64,000 bases of DNA, from NCBI GenBank assembly GCA_023412495.1, contig JAEYNP010000080.1, positions 325,323 through 389,322 of the forward strand. The letters are read 5' to 3'. Positions 53,330 to 62,056 of the stretch are shown one piece after another. The position numbers and the translations under genes are program-made. The notes below the pieces were generated by a model. The model did no database searches. It was not told the DNA's origin and was given only the letters and a program-made list of their open reading frames with translations. This DNA comes from Pseudomonadota bacterium (GTDB lineage: Bacteria; Desulfobacterota; Desulfobulbia; Desulfobulbales; Desulfocapsaceae). The stretch's first letter is position 1, and every line of letters begins with the position of its first letter.

Positions 53330-54595
53330 ATGATGAAACTACTTGGAATTGCATCCGCTTTCTTTCTGTTGGGTTTATCGGCCGTCATTGCCGTAGCCGG
53401 CACGAACGGCACACAGCTCCTAGGCATTGGGCCCGTTTCCAGATCAATGGGCGGTACGGGCATCGCATATCCCATGGATGCGATCAGCGCCGTCTTCGGT
53501 AATCCTGCTGCCATGTGTTTCGGCCTCTACTGTCCCGAATCACAGGTCGACTTCTCCGTCTCGTTGCTTTCTCCCGACACCAAAGCAAGTGTATCGGGGC
53601 CGGGTGTAGGAGGAACGATCAGGGCCGAAGGCGATGACAACACCTTCGTCGTTCCCGCCATCGGACTATCGATACCGATCAGCAAATCAATGCCACTCTG
53701 GCGATTCGGTCTTTCCGCCTACGGCGTATCGGGCCTGGGAGGCGATTATCGAGGCACGGAGCTGGATCAACCTGATTTTTATGGTCCCGGAGTACCGCTG
53801 GTCACCGGCGAATATACCAATCTGCAGACAACCAAATTCGCTCCGGCGGTCGCCTTCCAGCCTTCCGATTGTCTTTCTGTCGGCCTCGCCATTCACCTGG
53901 ACTACGAGAGTTTCGATCTCAGGCACGGCGCTTCCTACGATTTCGGCTGGGGCGCTCAGGCGGGAGTCCTCTACAAGCCCATTGACTCCGTCTCCCTCGG
54001 TCTGACCTACATCTCCCCTCAGAAGGTTGAACACGAAAATGTCGCGGATCTCGATACAGATGGGCGTCTGGATGACCTGGAAATCGAATCACCCCAGCAG
54101 GTGGGTTTCGGTGCTGCCTATCACCTGCAAAGAGATATGCTGGTGGTCGAGGGAGATATCAGGTGGCTCAACTGGTCGGACTCCAAAGGCTACGAGGACA
54201 TAGGTTTCGAAGATCAATGGGTCTTCGCCCTCGGCCTGCAGTATAAGCCCACCGCCAAATTGGCTCTGCGGGCAGGCTATAACTACGGCAACAGCCCGGT
54301 AGACGATCACCATGGTTTCATCGGCACCGGAGTATCGGCTATTCAGGGTCATCCGCTGCCCACATATTACTTGGAAACCTTCAGGACCATGGGCTTCGCC
54401 ACGATCCTCGAGCAGCAGTTGACGTTTGGTATCGGCTATGCATTCTCTCCCTCCATCACGCTCAATCTCGGCTATGAGCATTCTTTTGAAAATACTGTGG
54501 AATCCACAGGGACGGACCTCACCGGACAACCGGTAACGCTGAAAAGCGAGGTAAGCGGCAACACCTTCGACCTGGGGTTGATCTTTCGATTCTAG
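53330..54595 (+). CDS. FadL/OmpP1-family outer-membrane porin
   Basis: 421 residues with signal peptide (MMKLLGIASAFFLLGLSAVI ... VAG). The mature protein opens with the FadL hatch motif region (GTQLLGIGPVSRSMGGTGIA ... VFGNPAAMC). It continues as repeated amphipathic strands and ends GNTFDLGLIFRF, an outer-membrane C-terminus. FadL and TodX/XylN relatives carry fatty acids and aromatic hydrocarbons across the outer membrane. Its position, divergent from the Mo/W operon, suggests uptake of a hydrophobic substrate for that pathway. Confidence 0.92.
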   Translation: MMKLLGIASAFFLLGLSAVIAVAGTNGTQLLGIGPVSRSMGGTGIAYPMDAISAVFGNPAAMCFGLYCPESQVDFSVSLLSPDTKASVSGPGVGGTIRAEGDDNTFVVPAIGLSIPISKSMPLWRFGLSAYGVSGLGGDYRGTELDQPDFYGPGVPLVTGEYTNLQTTKFAPAVAFQPSDCLSVGLAIHLDYESFDLRHGASYDFGWGAQAGVLYKPIDSVSLGLTYISPQKVEHENVADLDTDGRLDDLEIESPQQVGFGAAYHLQRDMLVVEGDIRWLNWSDSKGYEDIGFEDQWVFALGLQYKPTAKLALRAGYNYGNSPVDDHHGFIGTGVSAIQGHPLPTYYLETFRTMGFATILEQQLTFGIGYAFSPSITLNLGYEHSFENTVESTGTDLTGQPVTLKSEVSGNTFDLGLIFRF

Positions 54596-54619
54596 GCTCG
54601 TAGCGGCCGGATCTGTCTT

Positions 54620-55735
54620 GTGAGGAAAACATGCATCAACTTTTCGAAGAGAACCATCAATGGGTTAACCTTAAAAAATCGTTTCGTTCGCTCGGCCACC
54701 TGGGAGGGCCTCGCGACCGATGAGGGAAGATGCACTCAGCGGCTGGTCGATCACACGGTTTGCTTGGCCCAAGGAGGGATTGGGCTGATCATAACCGGAC
54801 ACACCTATGTTGGTCGTGAGGGACAGGCGGCCCCATGGCAACTAGGAATTTTCGACGATCATCTCGTTGCCGAGCTCGCCCGACTACCCGACGCAGTTCA
54901 CCAGGCGGGAGGAAAAATCATCCTGCAGCTTGCCCATGCCGGGGGCCGGGCACATGCCGTTTTGACCCAGGAGGAACCACTGGGACCTTCCGTCCTGTCG
55001 GGAGACCAGCTCTATCATTGTCGAGCAATGACAGTCGAGCAGATTCAGAAGACCATCGAGGACTTCAAACTCGGGGCGGTTCGCGCCAAGGAAGCCGGTT
55101 TTGACGGGGTCCAGATCCATGCTGCCCACGGCTATCTTTTGAGCCAGTTCCTCTCTCCGTTCTTCAACCGGCGCAGTGACGAATACGGCGGGAGTTTAGC
55201 CAACCGGGCGAGAATGGTGCTGGAAGTCCTGCGCAGCATCAGGGCAGGAGTGGGAGAGCGTTTCCCTGTCCTGATCAAATTGAACTCGCAGGATTTTATG
55301 GAGGGCGGTCTCAGCGTGGAGGAGATGGTGGAGGTTGCGGCCATGCTCCAGCAGGAAGGCATCAATGCCATCGAGCTGAGCGGAGGCGCCCACCATTTCG
55401 GGAAAAACATGCCCCTGCGCCTGGGCGCTCTCGAGTTGCCTCAAGACGAAGTCTATTACCGGTACGAGGCATCGAGATACAAAGAGAAGATACAAGTCCC
55501 ACTCATGCTGGTGGGAGGGATTCGATCTTATCAGGTTGCCGAAAAAATCATCAGGGAAGGACTTACGGACTACGTTTCGCTGGCCCGCTCTCTCATCCGT
55601 GAGCCCGATTTGATACATCGCTGGAAATCCGGAGACCTGCGCAAGGCCATGTGCAGGTCGGATAATAAATGTCTGTTCTCCGCCCTACATGGGAAAGGAC
55701 TGTCCTGCGCTGCCCCGTCAGTTTTACCCAGATAA
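54620..55735 (+). CDS. Old-yellow-enzyme-type NADH:flavin oxidoreductase
   Basis: About 371 residues with the OYE barrel: NGLTLKNRFVRSATWEGLAT (FMN site), ILQLAHAGGRA, the catalytic pair in GVQIHAAHGYLLSQFLSPFF, RSDEYGGSLANRARMVLEV and FVGGIR-like LVGGIRSYQ. A Cys trio near the C-terminus (CRSDNKCLFSALHGKGLSCA) resembles the truncated Fe-S region of anaerobic OYE relatives. The frame opens at GTG 54620 without a ribosome site. ATG 54631 has a good AGGA, and deleting one A near 54653 joins it as MHQLFEETINGLTLKN. A frameshift error at the start is therefore likely. It follows FadL by 24 bases. Confidence 0.87.
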   Translation: MRKTCINFSKRTINGLTLKNRFVRSATWEGLATDEGRCTQRLVDHTVCLAQGGIGLIITGHTYVGREGQAAPWQLGIFDDHLVAELARLPDAVHQAGGKIILQLAHAGGRAHAVLTQEEPLGPSVLSGDQLYHCRAMTVEQIQKTIEDFKLGAVRAKEAGFDGVQIHAAHGYLLSQFLSPFFNRRSDEYGGSLANRARMVLEVLRSIRAGVGERFPVLIKLNSQDFMEGGLSVEEMVEVAAMLQQEGINAIELSGGAHHFGKNMPLRLGALELPQDEVYYRYEASRYKEKIQVPLMLVGGIRSYQVAEKIIREGLTDYVSLARSLIREPDLIHRWKSGDLRKAMCRSDNKCLFSALHGKGLSCAAPSVLPR

Positions 55736-55763
55736 ATAGCATAAATAACCAAAGGAAGTAACC

Positions 55764-56789
55764 CATGGGTTGGGGTCTGTCTCACGCAGTTCTGGAAATA
55801 CTGAAAAAAGGGCGGGACGGCGTACTGTTGACCGCCGAAGAGGCCGTGCGGCTCATGCATCTTCCCCCGGAGAGCGCGAAACCTATGCCCTGATGGAGTG
55901 CGCCGATCATCTGTCGCGAAAACTTTTCGGCAACAAAGGCGAGAGGCACTTCCATATCGGCGTCAATGTCGAGGCCTGCCCCATGGATTGCGCCTTCTGT
56001 TCGTTGACCCGCCGAGCCGGGGTATTCACCGAAAAAATAGATTTCCCGATGGACCGCATCCTCGCCTGGGCGAGACAGGGGGAAGCCGAGGGAGCGGATG
56101 CCCTCAACCTGATGTCCACGGGGACCTTCCCCTTTGAAAGCCTGCTGGAAATCGGCAGGCGGCTGAAAATGGAGGTGAAGGTTCCCCTGGTCGCCAATGC
56201 CCGCGACATCAACCACCGCGAGGGAGAACAGCTCCTCGAAGCCGGTTTCTTCGGTTTTTATCACGCGGTGCGACTCGGGGAGGGCAAGGTGACTCCCTTC
56301 GATCCGGAGCGCAGGATAGCCACGATACGCGTCCTCCACGACGTGGGCCTGCGGTGGATGAACTTTGTCGAGCCGGTCGGCCCCGAGCATTCGGCGGCGG
56401 AGGTCGTCGACTTGATGCTGCTTGCCCGCCGTGAGAATGTAACCTACAGCGGAATTATGCGGAGGATCAATTTTCCCGGTTCGCCGATGGCACCCTTCGG
56501 GATGATCAGCGAGCGGCGGATGGCGCAGATGGTCGCCGTCAGCCGGCTGGTCATGGGCGACACGGTCAAGGCCCACTGCGTCCACGAGCCGAACAGTCTC
56601 TCCCTTATTGCCGGCGCGTATCTGTTGTTCTCCGAGGTCGGAGCAAGTCCGCGGGACGGCAGAGCCGACACCGGCGAGGGTCGGGGACGATCCAATGAAA
56701 AATGCTCGGAATTCTTGAAAGAAATGGAGTGGAACCCGGAGTTGCCGTCTAACTGCTTTGAGTTTCATTGCCACCACACACGAATGTGA
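55764..56789 (+). CDS. BioB-like radical SAM protein, interrupted by a 1-base frameshift
   Basis: The frame from ATG 55764 (MGWGLSHAVLEILKKGRDGV ... EAVRLMHLPPE) stops at 55891. Adding one C to the CCCCC at 55864-55868 gives HLPPGERETYALMECADHLS and opens the rest of the protein to 56789. The radical SAM ligands are CPMDCAFC (CX3CX2C). The barrel resembles biotin synthase (VEACPMDCAFCSLTRRAG; DALNLMSTGTFPFESLLEIG; NFVEPVGPEHSAAEV), but the sulfur-donor cluster ligands of BioB are not evident. The product of about 341 residues may be a maturase or a cofactor enzyme. It precedes the binding-protein gene by 7 bases. Confidence 0.82.
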   Translation, partial: HGLGSVSRSSGNTEKRAGRRTVDRRRGRAAHASSPGERETYALMECADHLSRKLFGNKGERHFHIGVNVEACPMDCAFCSLTRRAGVFTEKIDFPMDRILAWARQGEAEGADALNLMSTGTFPFESLLEIGRRLKMEVKVPLVANARDINHREGEQLLEAGFFGFYHAVRLGEGKVTPFDPERRIATIRVLHDVGLRWMNFVEPVGPEHSAAEVVDLMLLARRENVTYSGIMRRINFPGSPMAPFGMISERRMAQMVAVSRLVMGDTVKAHCVHEPNSLSLIAGAYLLFSEVGASPRDGRADTGEGRGRSNEKCSEFLKEMEWNPELPSNCFEFHCHHTRM

Positions 56790-56796
56790 GGAAGTC

Positions 56797-57773
56797 ATGG
56801 AAAAGAAAAAGTCCTTTGCAACGTTTGGCTCAGCTGTCTTTTCTCTGCTTTGCCTGGTCGCTTTATCGTTTCGGCCAGCCCATTTGTCGGCAGAGGAACT
56901 GAGAATCGGCACCTGGAAAACCGCCCAGACGATCCAGCCGTTCTTTTACCAGCTATTTCTCCCGAGTGACGATACCGCGTATATATTTCCTTTCACCAAT
57001 CCGGCCGATCAGAAGACGGCGCTCTTGGCCGGCAGCCTCGATATGACCGGGACCACCCTGGCCCATGCCATTCAATCGGCCGTCATGGGTCAGCCGGTCG
57101 TGGTGGTGGCCGCGTTATGTAACAAATGCTCGGCCCTGGTCGTGCGAAAGGATGGCCGGGTAGAGAAAATCGCCGACCTCAAGGGTCGGAAAATCGGTTA
57201 CGTTCCCGGCACCATGCACGAGATCCTGCTGCGCGAGGCGCTGCAGCAGAGCGGCCTGGCGCCAGCCACCGATGTTACCCTGGTGCGGATTGATTTCTTC
57301 GATATGGGACGGCGCTCGCCAAGAGTGACATAGATGCCTTCCTCTCCGGCGAGCCCTTTCCATCGCTAGCGGTAGCTCAGGGGTACGGCAGAATTCTCTC
57401 CCATCCCTACTTCGACGGGTCGGTGGGCACGATCAACGCCGGCATGCTCGTTACCCGCGAGATGATCGAAAAACATCCGGAAAAGGTCCAGAAAATTGTC
57501 GACACCCACGCCCGGACAACCCAGTATCTGAACGACAATCGACAGATCTGGCTGCAGCGGGCCGAGACGTTTGGCACCCCCAGACAGGTTCTCGACCGGG
57601 CCGCAGACAATATGGAGCTGGCCTGGACCATGGATGACGACTTTATCCGCCGAGCCAGAGCCCTGGGGGAACGGATGCAGGCCCTGGGCGTCATCGATCG
57701 GCAGCCCGATTATGAAAAGCTCTTTGACCTGCGGTTCGTGAGCAATGTATCGCTTTATCCAGCGGCCCATTGA
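56797..57773 (+). CDS. NitT/TauT-type substrate-binding protein, interrupted by a 1-base frameshift
   Basis: The start at 56797 has GAGG upstream and gives a signal peptide ending HLSAEE. The binding fold is seen in LRIGTWKTAQTIQPFFYQLF, GSLDMTGTTLAHAIQSAVMG and VVAALCNKCSALVVRKDGR. The frame breaks near 57305: adding one G to ATGGGAC gives DMGTALAKSDIDAFLSGEP, and the protein runs on to 57773. Family members bind nitrate, sulfonates, bicarbonate or thiamine precursors. No permease or ATPase gene adjoins; an ABC-ATPase scrap lies 5 kb away at 62856. About 324 residues in all. Confidence 0.82.
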
Positions 57774-57965
57774 AGGTTTTCAAGCTGCAATTTCGACCGC
57801 ATGGCGCCAAGACATACGCCTCATCAGGAGTTTTTTACTTAACTGTGTATGGGCCTGGCCTTTGTACCAATCCGTCACTGCATATTGAACTGCTAACTTC
57901 TGTTAAGGTTGATCCTTTAGAGAAAGAGCTTTTAGGGCTTCCGAAGCAAGTCGAGCCAATCATTA

Positions 57966-59390
57966 TCACCTACCAACATCTTCAACAGTCTGCACTTTAA
58001 GCATATTGGTTGTACCCATGGTTTGTATGGGAAGTCCGGCCGTTATAACCACCAGGTCACCGATTTTTACAAGATCGGCCTTGATTGCGGCATGGATTGA
58101 CTTTTCCAGTTGCTCATCCATGGTACTTGCCGGTGCGGACAGGAGCGGCACAACACCTCGAATCACCTGGAGTTGGCGGATGGTGGCAATATTTGAACTT
58201 ACGGCAATAATGGGTGCCTTGGGACGATAGCGGGCAACCATCCTGGCTGTTGAGCCGGAAGATGTGGTGGCGATAATGGCGGCGACCTGGAGGTCAGCAG
58301 CTGTGGCGCAGCTCGCATAAGAAATTGCATCGGTTACTACTGCCCGGCGGTGTCTCAAACCTGCAGCCAGAATAATCTCATAGTCGAGTGATGCTTCGGC
58401 GATGCAGGCACAACGGGACAGGAAGCGAATGGCTTCGAGAGGGTTCTGCCCCACTGCGGTTTCAGCTGAGAGCATCACTGCATCGGTTCCGTCAAAGATG
58501 GCATTGGTCACATCGCTTGCTTCCGCTCGCGTCGGGGCAGGATTGGTTATCATCGATTCCAGCATCTGGGTGGCGGTGATGACTGGTTTGCCCACCATAT
58601 TTGCAGCCTTTATCAACTTTTTCTGGATAATCGGCACCTCTTCTGCCGGCATTTCAACTCCCAGGTCGCCGCGGGCAACCATCAGTCCATCTGCTACTTT
58701 CAGGATTTCTTTTATATTTTCAACACCCTGTCGGTTTTCAATCTTGGCGATGATCGCCTGGTGCCCATCACTTGCCTCAATGACCTTGCGAATAGCCCGG
58801 ACATCATCGGCATGGCGGACAAAGGAGGCTGCAATAAAATCAACTCCCTGTTTGACACCAAAGGCAATATCCTCTACGTCTGCTTCAGAAAGAGACGGCA
58901 GGTTGACAACCAATCCTGGCAGAGCCACGCGTTTGCGGCTACTGAGGTGACCACCCGCGAGTACTTTCGTGGTAACCTCATCGCCGTTAATGGCGGTCAC
59001 CTCAAGCAGAAGTTTGCCGTCATCGAGCAGTACCTTGCAGCCCACCTGCACATCCTGGGCAAATCCGGGGTAATTGATACCGATCCGATTGGCAGGATCC
59101 TCGGATGGAATTGAGCTTATGACAAGCTCCTGACCTTTGGTAAGGTCGATACCTTCAGCCATCTCCTGTACCCGCATTTCAGGTCCTCTGGTGTCGAGCA
59201 GTATGGCTGTGTCGGCACCTGCCTTTTTCCTCGCTTCCTTGACCAAGTCGATGAGACGCTGATGACTTGCGCGGTTGCCATGGGACAGGTTGATACGGGC
59301 AACGGTCATCCCGGACTTTATGAACTCCACCAACCGTTCTACAGTTTTGGTGCCGGGACCGAGTGTGGCAATAATTTTAGTCTTAATCAT
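57966..59390 (-). CDS. pyk: Pyruvate kinase
   Basis: 474 residues from MIKTKIIATLGPGTKTVERL. Full set of motifs: substrate and metal site TVARINLSHG, MVARGDLGVEMPAEEVPIIQ, and the family signature around QKKLIKAANMVGKPVITATQ and MLSAETAVG. The C-terminal domain completes the fold, ending near VITAGLPIQTMGTTNMLKVQ. It makes ATP and pyruvate from phosphoenolpyruvate and ADP. Stand-alone gene; its ribosome site is weak. A 17-base palindrome lies 47 bases upstream. It converges on the binding-protein gene; the 57774-57965 gap holds nothing I can support. Confidence 0.97.
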   Translation of the reverse strand: MIKTKIIATLGPGTKTVERLVEFIKSGMTVARINLSHGNRASHQRLIDLVKEARKKAGADTAILLDTRGPEMRVQEMAEGIDLTKGQELVISSIPSEDPANRIGINYPGFAQDVQVGCKVLLDDGKLLLEVTAINGDEVTTKVLAGGHLSSRKRVALPGLVVNLPSLSEADVEDIAFGVKQGVDFIAASFVRHADDVRAIRKVIEASDGHQAIIAKIENRQGVENIKEILKVADGLMVARGDLGVEMPAEEVPIIQKKLIKAANMVGKPVITATQMLESMITNPAPTRAEASDVTNAIFDGTDAVMLSAETAVGQNPLEAIRFLSRCACIAEASLDYEIILAAGLRHRRAVVTDAISYASCATAADLQVAAIIATTSSGSTARMVARYRPKAPIIAVSSNIATIRQLQVIRGVVPLLSAPASTMDEQLEKSIHAAIKADLVKIGDLVVITAGLPIQTMGTTNMLKVQTVEDVGR

Positions 59391-59436
59391 AGTGATCTTC
59401 ATTAGGTAGGGGTTGTTAGTGGCACAGTGATCTCGA

Positions 59437-59453
59437 AGAATGGTGACCATTCT
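59437..59453. promoter_or_regulatory. 17-bp palindrome upstream of pyruvate kinase
   Basis: AGAATGGTGACCATTCT is a perfect palindrome around one central base, 47 bases before the pyruvate kinase start. It is a plausible repressor site. The rest of the 59391-59884 gap contains weak frames without family resemblance and no RNA gene that I can see. Confidence 0.45.
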
Positions 59454-59884
59454 GCTTTATCAAACGTTTGCATACAGGATAGGCAACAATGATAATGAAT
59501 GTATTAAAATTGGTTGAGATTGTCGTCACTGCGGGTTGCTCATGGCGCACTACTTAAGTAACACATTCCAGTGGTGCACCTTTTCCGCCACCATTCCTTT
59601 TTCTGGGTCCTGACTCTGCCTTCTCTTCCACCGTTCCCTGTAGAACTGTCGTTCCGATACCTCCCTGTCTATGGAAAAATTCCGGCCGGAACGGTTCCAC
59701 CTCTATGATTGACAACGGCATAAGCACTCTTGCCGATGATGTTGCTAGACATCTCTTTGAACTAACCATCTTTTTATCGTTCTTTAATATAGACGAAATC
59801 ATTCGCCCTTAAATTCCATTTCAAGCTGATTAAAAACACGAATTTGAACCTGATAACCAGAAGTTAAAAGAAGGCAAGTCCAAT

Positions 59885-60250
59885 ATGAATGCACCCTTAT
59901 CTGCAAGCATAAGTAATATTAAAGTCTTTAGGAACATTCTAGCGGACGGCTTGGTCGAAGAAACTCTTGCCCGCCAGAAGGAAACGCAGGAAAACAAAGT
60001 ATATACACTGCATTCACTGGACAGGTTAGAAATAAATTGCAATGAGCTTTCCAATCGGATGCAAGAATTAAGATTTGTTCTTGAGCAGCAGTCCAGAAAT
60101 TTCGATAAGTTGCAAAATGCATGCAATAAGATTGCTGCAAGCATGGAGCAATTGAGGAGGAGCTCAAAAGATTTATCGGAATCACTCACTGCAACAGGCA
60201 AGACTATAAGGAAAAGCTTTGGCCGTGAAGCATCCAGACGTAGCCAGTGA
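59885..60250 (+). CDS. Uncharacterised coiled-coil protein
   Basis: 121 residues, almost entirely helical: FRNILADGLVEETLARQKET, then a long heptad-like stretch (LEINCNELSNRMQELRFVLE; KLQNACNKIAASMEQLRRSS) and a basic tail (KTIRKSFGREASRRSQ). No membrane helix or signal peptide. AAGTCCAAT precedes the ATG, a poor ribosome site. It recalls small coiled-coil regions of chemotaxis or conjugation proteins, but no family is recognised. Codon use looks more AT-rich than in the catabolic cluster. Confidence 0.5.
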   Translation: MNAPLSASISNIKVFRNILADGLVEETLARQKETQENKVYTLHSLDRLEINCNELSNRMQELRFVLEQQSRNFDKLQNACNKIAASMEQLRRSSKDLSESLTATGKTIRKSFGREASRRSQ

Positions 60251-60567
60251 AGTTTCTGCTCATACCGGTACTCAAGTCTTGACAGGCTGCCTCGGCGGGT
60301 GAGAATTGTTCTTCGTCAGATCAATGAGCAAAGCAAGACTCTATTCTGCACTATCGAGTGAGGATACGATTTGGCAGTCTCAGAAAGGAATAATTTGCCT
60401 TTCAGCATAAGGTCCGCATTCGGCCTCTTGGTGTTTAATGAGGGTTGTGGTTTGGTGTTGCTGATGGAAAGGATAGTGGTTGTGGCAACCCAAGATGAGG
60501 GGACTTTTGCTAGATAACAGGGTAAGCAGAAGGCAGGGGGGAGGAAGGTTCTGGGACCTGGGATGAA

Positions 60568-60600
60568 ATGGTGGCGGATCTTTTACCAGTCCGCCACCAT
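60568..60600. terminator. Hairpin at the phosphoesterase 3' side
   Basis: Perfect 11-base arms ATGGTGGCGGA and TCCGCCACCAT around an 11-base loop, about 78 bases beyond the minus-strand phosphoesterase stop. Read on the minus strand it is followed by TTTCAT, only a short T tract. The remaining 60251-60677 gap has no gene I can support. Confidence 0.45.
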
Positions 60601-60677
60601 TTATCTCCTCTTCTTCAAGAAGAATCGGTATAACTTTCGGTAGAGCAACAGATTCTGAAAATTTACATCTGCGGTTA

Positions 60678-61898
60678 TTAAGAATTCTGGTTTTCAACCG
60701 CCGCAATCGGCATTACTGCAAATTCTCCGTCATGGTTGATCACCGCCCACACTGAATGTTTATCGATCCCCCAGGTTCCCAATTCGTATTCAGGCCTCCA
60801 TGGGCCACGAACGAATTTTTTGCCTCCTTCGAAATTCATATCCACGGCATTGACCCAGCCAGACTCATGCTTTGTGGCCAGACAAAATTTTTTATGATTT
60901 TTACCAGAACTATCTTTGAGCGCTTCGCATGTCATCGAAAGGGTGAAAATATCACATTCCTGGCTCTCGTTTTCCTCGGGCAGCGCCCCTTCAAGCTCCT
61001 CGTTGTATAAGCTCAAGTTATCGGCCATTCCCCAGAGACTGAGGATGTGGCTTACCGCGCCATCGACACTGTCGGACTCTGTCCAGCCCGTCGTTACGAA
61101 TTTTGAAAGTTCTCTTCCGATGTAGTCGGTCTCAGTGTTGCCGTTGGCCCCGGCCAGGATTCTGACCGTCGTATTATGATAGCTGTCGGACACCTTGGTG
61201 TAGCTTTCACCCCGGGCCACCTCAAAATCATTGCCATTCAGGCTGTAGCCAAAGGTGTCGCGCAGATAAAAATAAAATGCTGCTGGCGGCGCGCTCAAAC
61301 GAACATCGGCGTAGTCGAAACCGTGGCTCGATGAATAAAAGTCCACGGTCACACGAGGACCGTCGATGGTAAAGATATAGTAACCGATGGTGAACAATTC
61401 CTGATCGTATGGTATTTCCCGGCCGTCGTCACCTTCACGGGGGATATAGAACTTATAGCTGTTCGAAGAACAGATGATTTGGCCGACACTGGCTGACCCA
61501 TCACCAGATGTCACCTTAGAGTAATGGTGCATGTGGTCGTGACCGCTGAGGTAGTAGCGTACACCGTTGTTGTAAAGGCTCTTGAGGAAATAATCCCTTG
61601 CTTCTGGATTATTGCTTAAGGCGTTCCCAAAAAGATTGTCTTTGTGGTTTTGTCCTATGAGGTTTTTATGGGCAAAAACGAACGCATGACGATCGGTGGC
61701 ATTTGATGAGAGGACCGTATCGACCCATTCCACCTGATCCACTGCATTGTTGGCATAGCTCGAAGTGCCATCATAATTGCTGCCGTCTGCTCTGACGAAC
61801 TGGTCGATGAGTACACAGCGGACGTTTTTGAAGTCAAACATGTAGGTCAAGCCATTGAGTGAAGGGATAGTCTCAGGTAAGAGCTGATTATTTTGCAT
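60678..61898 (-). CDS. Metallophosphoesterase, apparently 5'-truncated
   Basis: 406 residues. Metal-binding motifs of the second half of a calcineurin-like phosphoesterase are present: HAFVFAHKNLIGQNH and YYLSGHDHMHHY. The first-half motifs (DxH, GDxxD, GNHE) are missing, and no signal peptide opens the protein though it looks exported. The C-terminal 180 residues form an extra domain ending in AVMPIAAVENQNS. Upstream, in frame, TAG lies 17 codons before the ATG. The loss of the N-terminal half coincides with the start of the AAA-ATPase debris, so an insertion or rearrangement probably removed it. Likely non-functional. Confidence 0.6.
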   Translation of the reverse strand: MQNNQLLPETIPSLNGLTYMFDFKNVRCVLIDQFVRADGSNYDGTSSYANNAVDQVEWVDTVLSSNATDRHAFVFAHKNLIGQNHKDNLFGNALSNNPEARDYFLKSLYNNGVRYYLSGHDHMHHYSKVTSGDGSASVGQIICSSNSYKFYIPREGDDGREIPYDQELFTIGYYIFTIDGPRVTVDFYSSSHGFDYADVRLSAPPAAFYFYLRDTFGYSLNGNDFEVARGESYTKVSDSYHNTTVRILAGANGNTETDYIGRELSKFVTTGWTESDSVDGAVSHILSLWGMADNLSLYNEELEGALPEENESQECDIFTLSMTCEALKDSSGKNHKKFCLATKHESGWVNAVDMNFEGGKKFVRGPWRPEYELGTWGIDKHSVWAVINHDGEFAVMPIAAVENQNS

Positions 61899-62056
61899 TA
61901 TCTCCCCCGGTTTACCGCACCCCGGGACAATTCGGAATCGGCCATTCTAACATGGTCGGCGGTAACGATCTGTGATTTGTCGCCGGCCGGATGAGTGCCC
62001 TCTGGCCAGGTGATTTGCTTTCCTGAACAAACCTCAGGATCCTTGATGCACTACCG

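Noticed and set aside
55782..56912. Open frame of 376 codons on the minus strand
   Set aside because: Antisense to the radical SAM gene, whose cluster motif and fold are clear on the plus strand.
57770..58000. 76-codon plus-strand frame overlapping the pyruvate kinase end
   Set aside because: No ribosome site, overlaps a certain gene and has no recognisable feature.
59554..59802. 82-codon minus-strand frame upstream of pyruvate kinase
   Set aside because: Low-complexity, no ribosome site or motif; likely chance.
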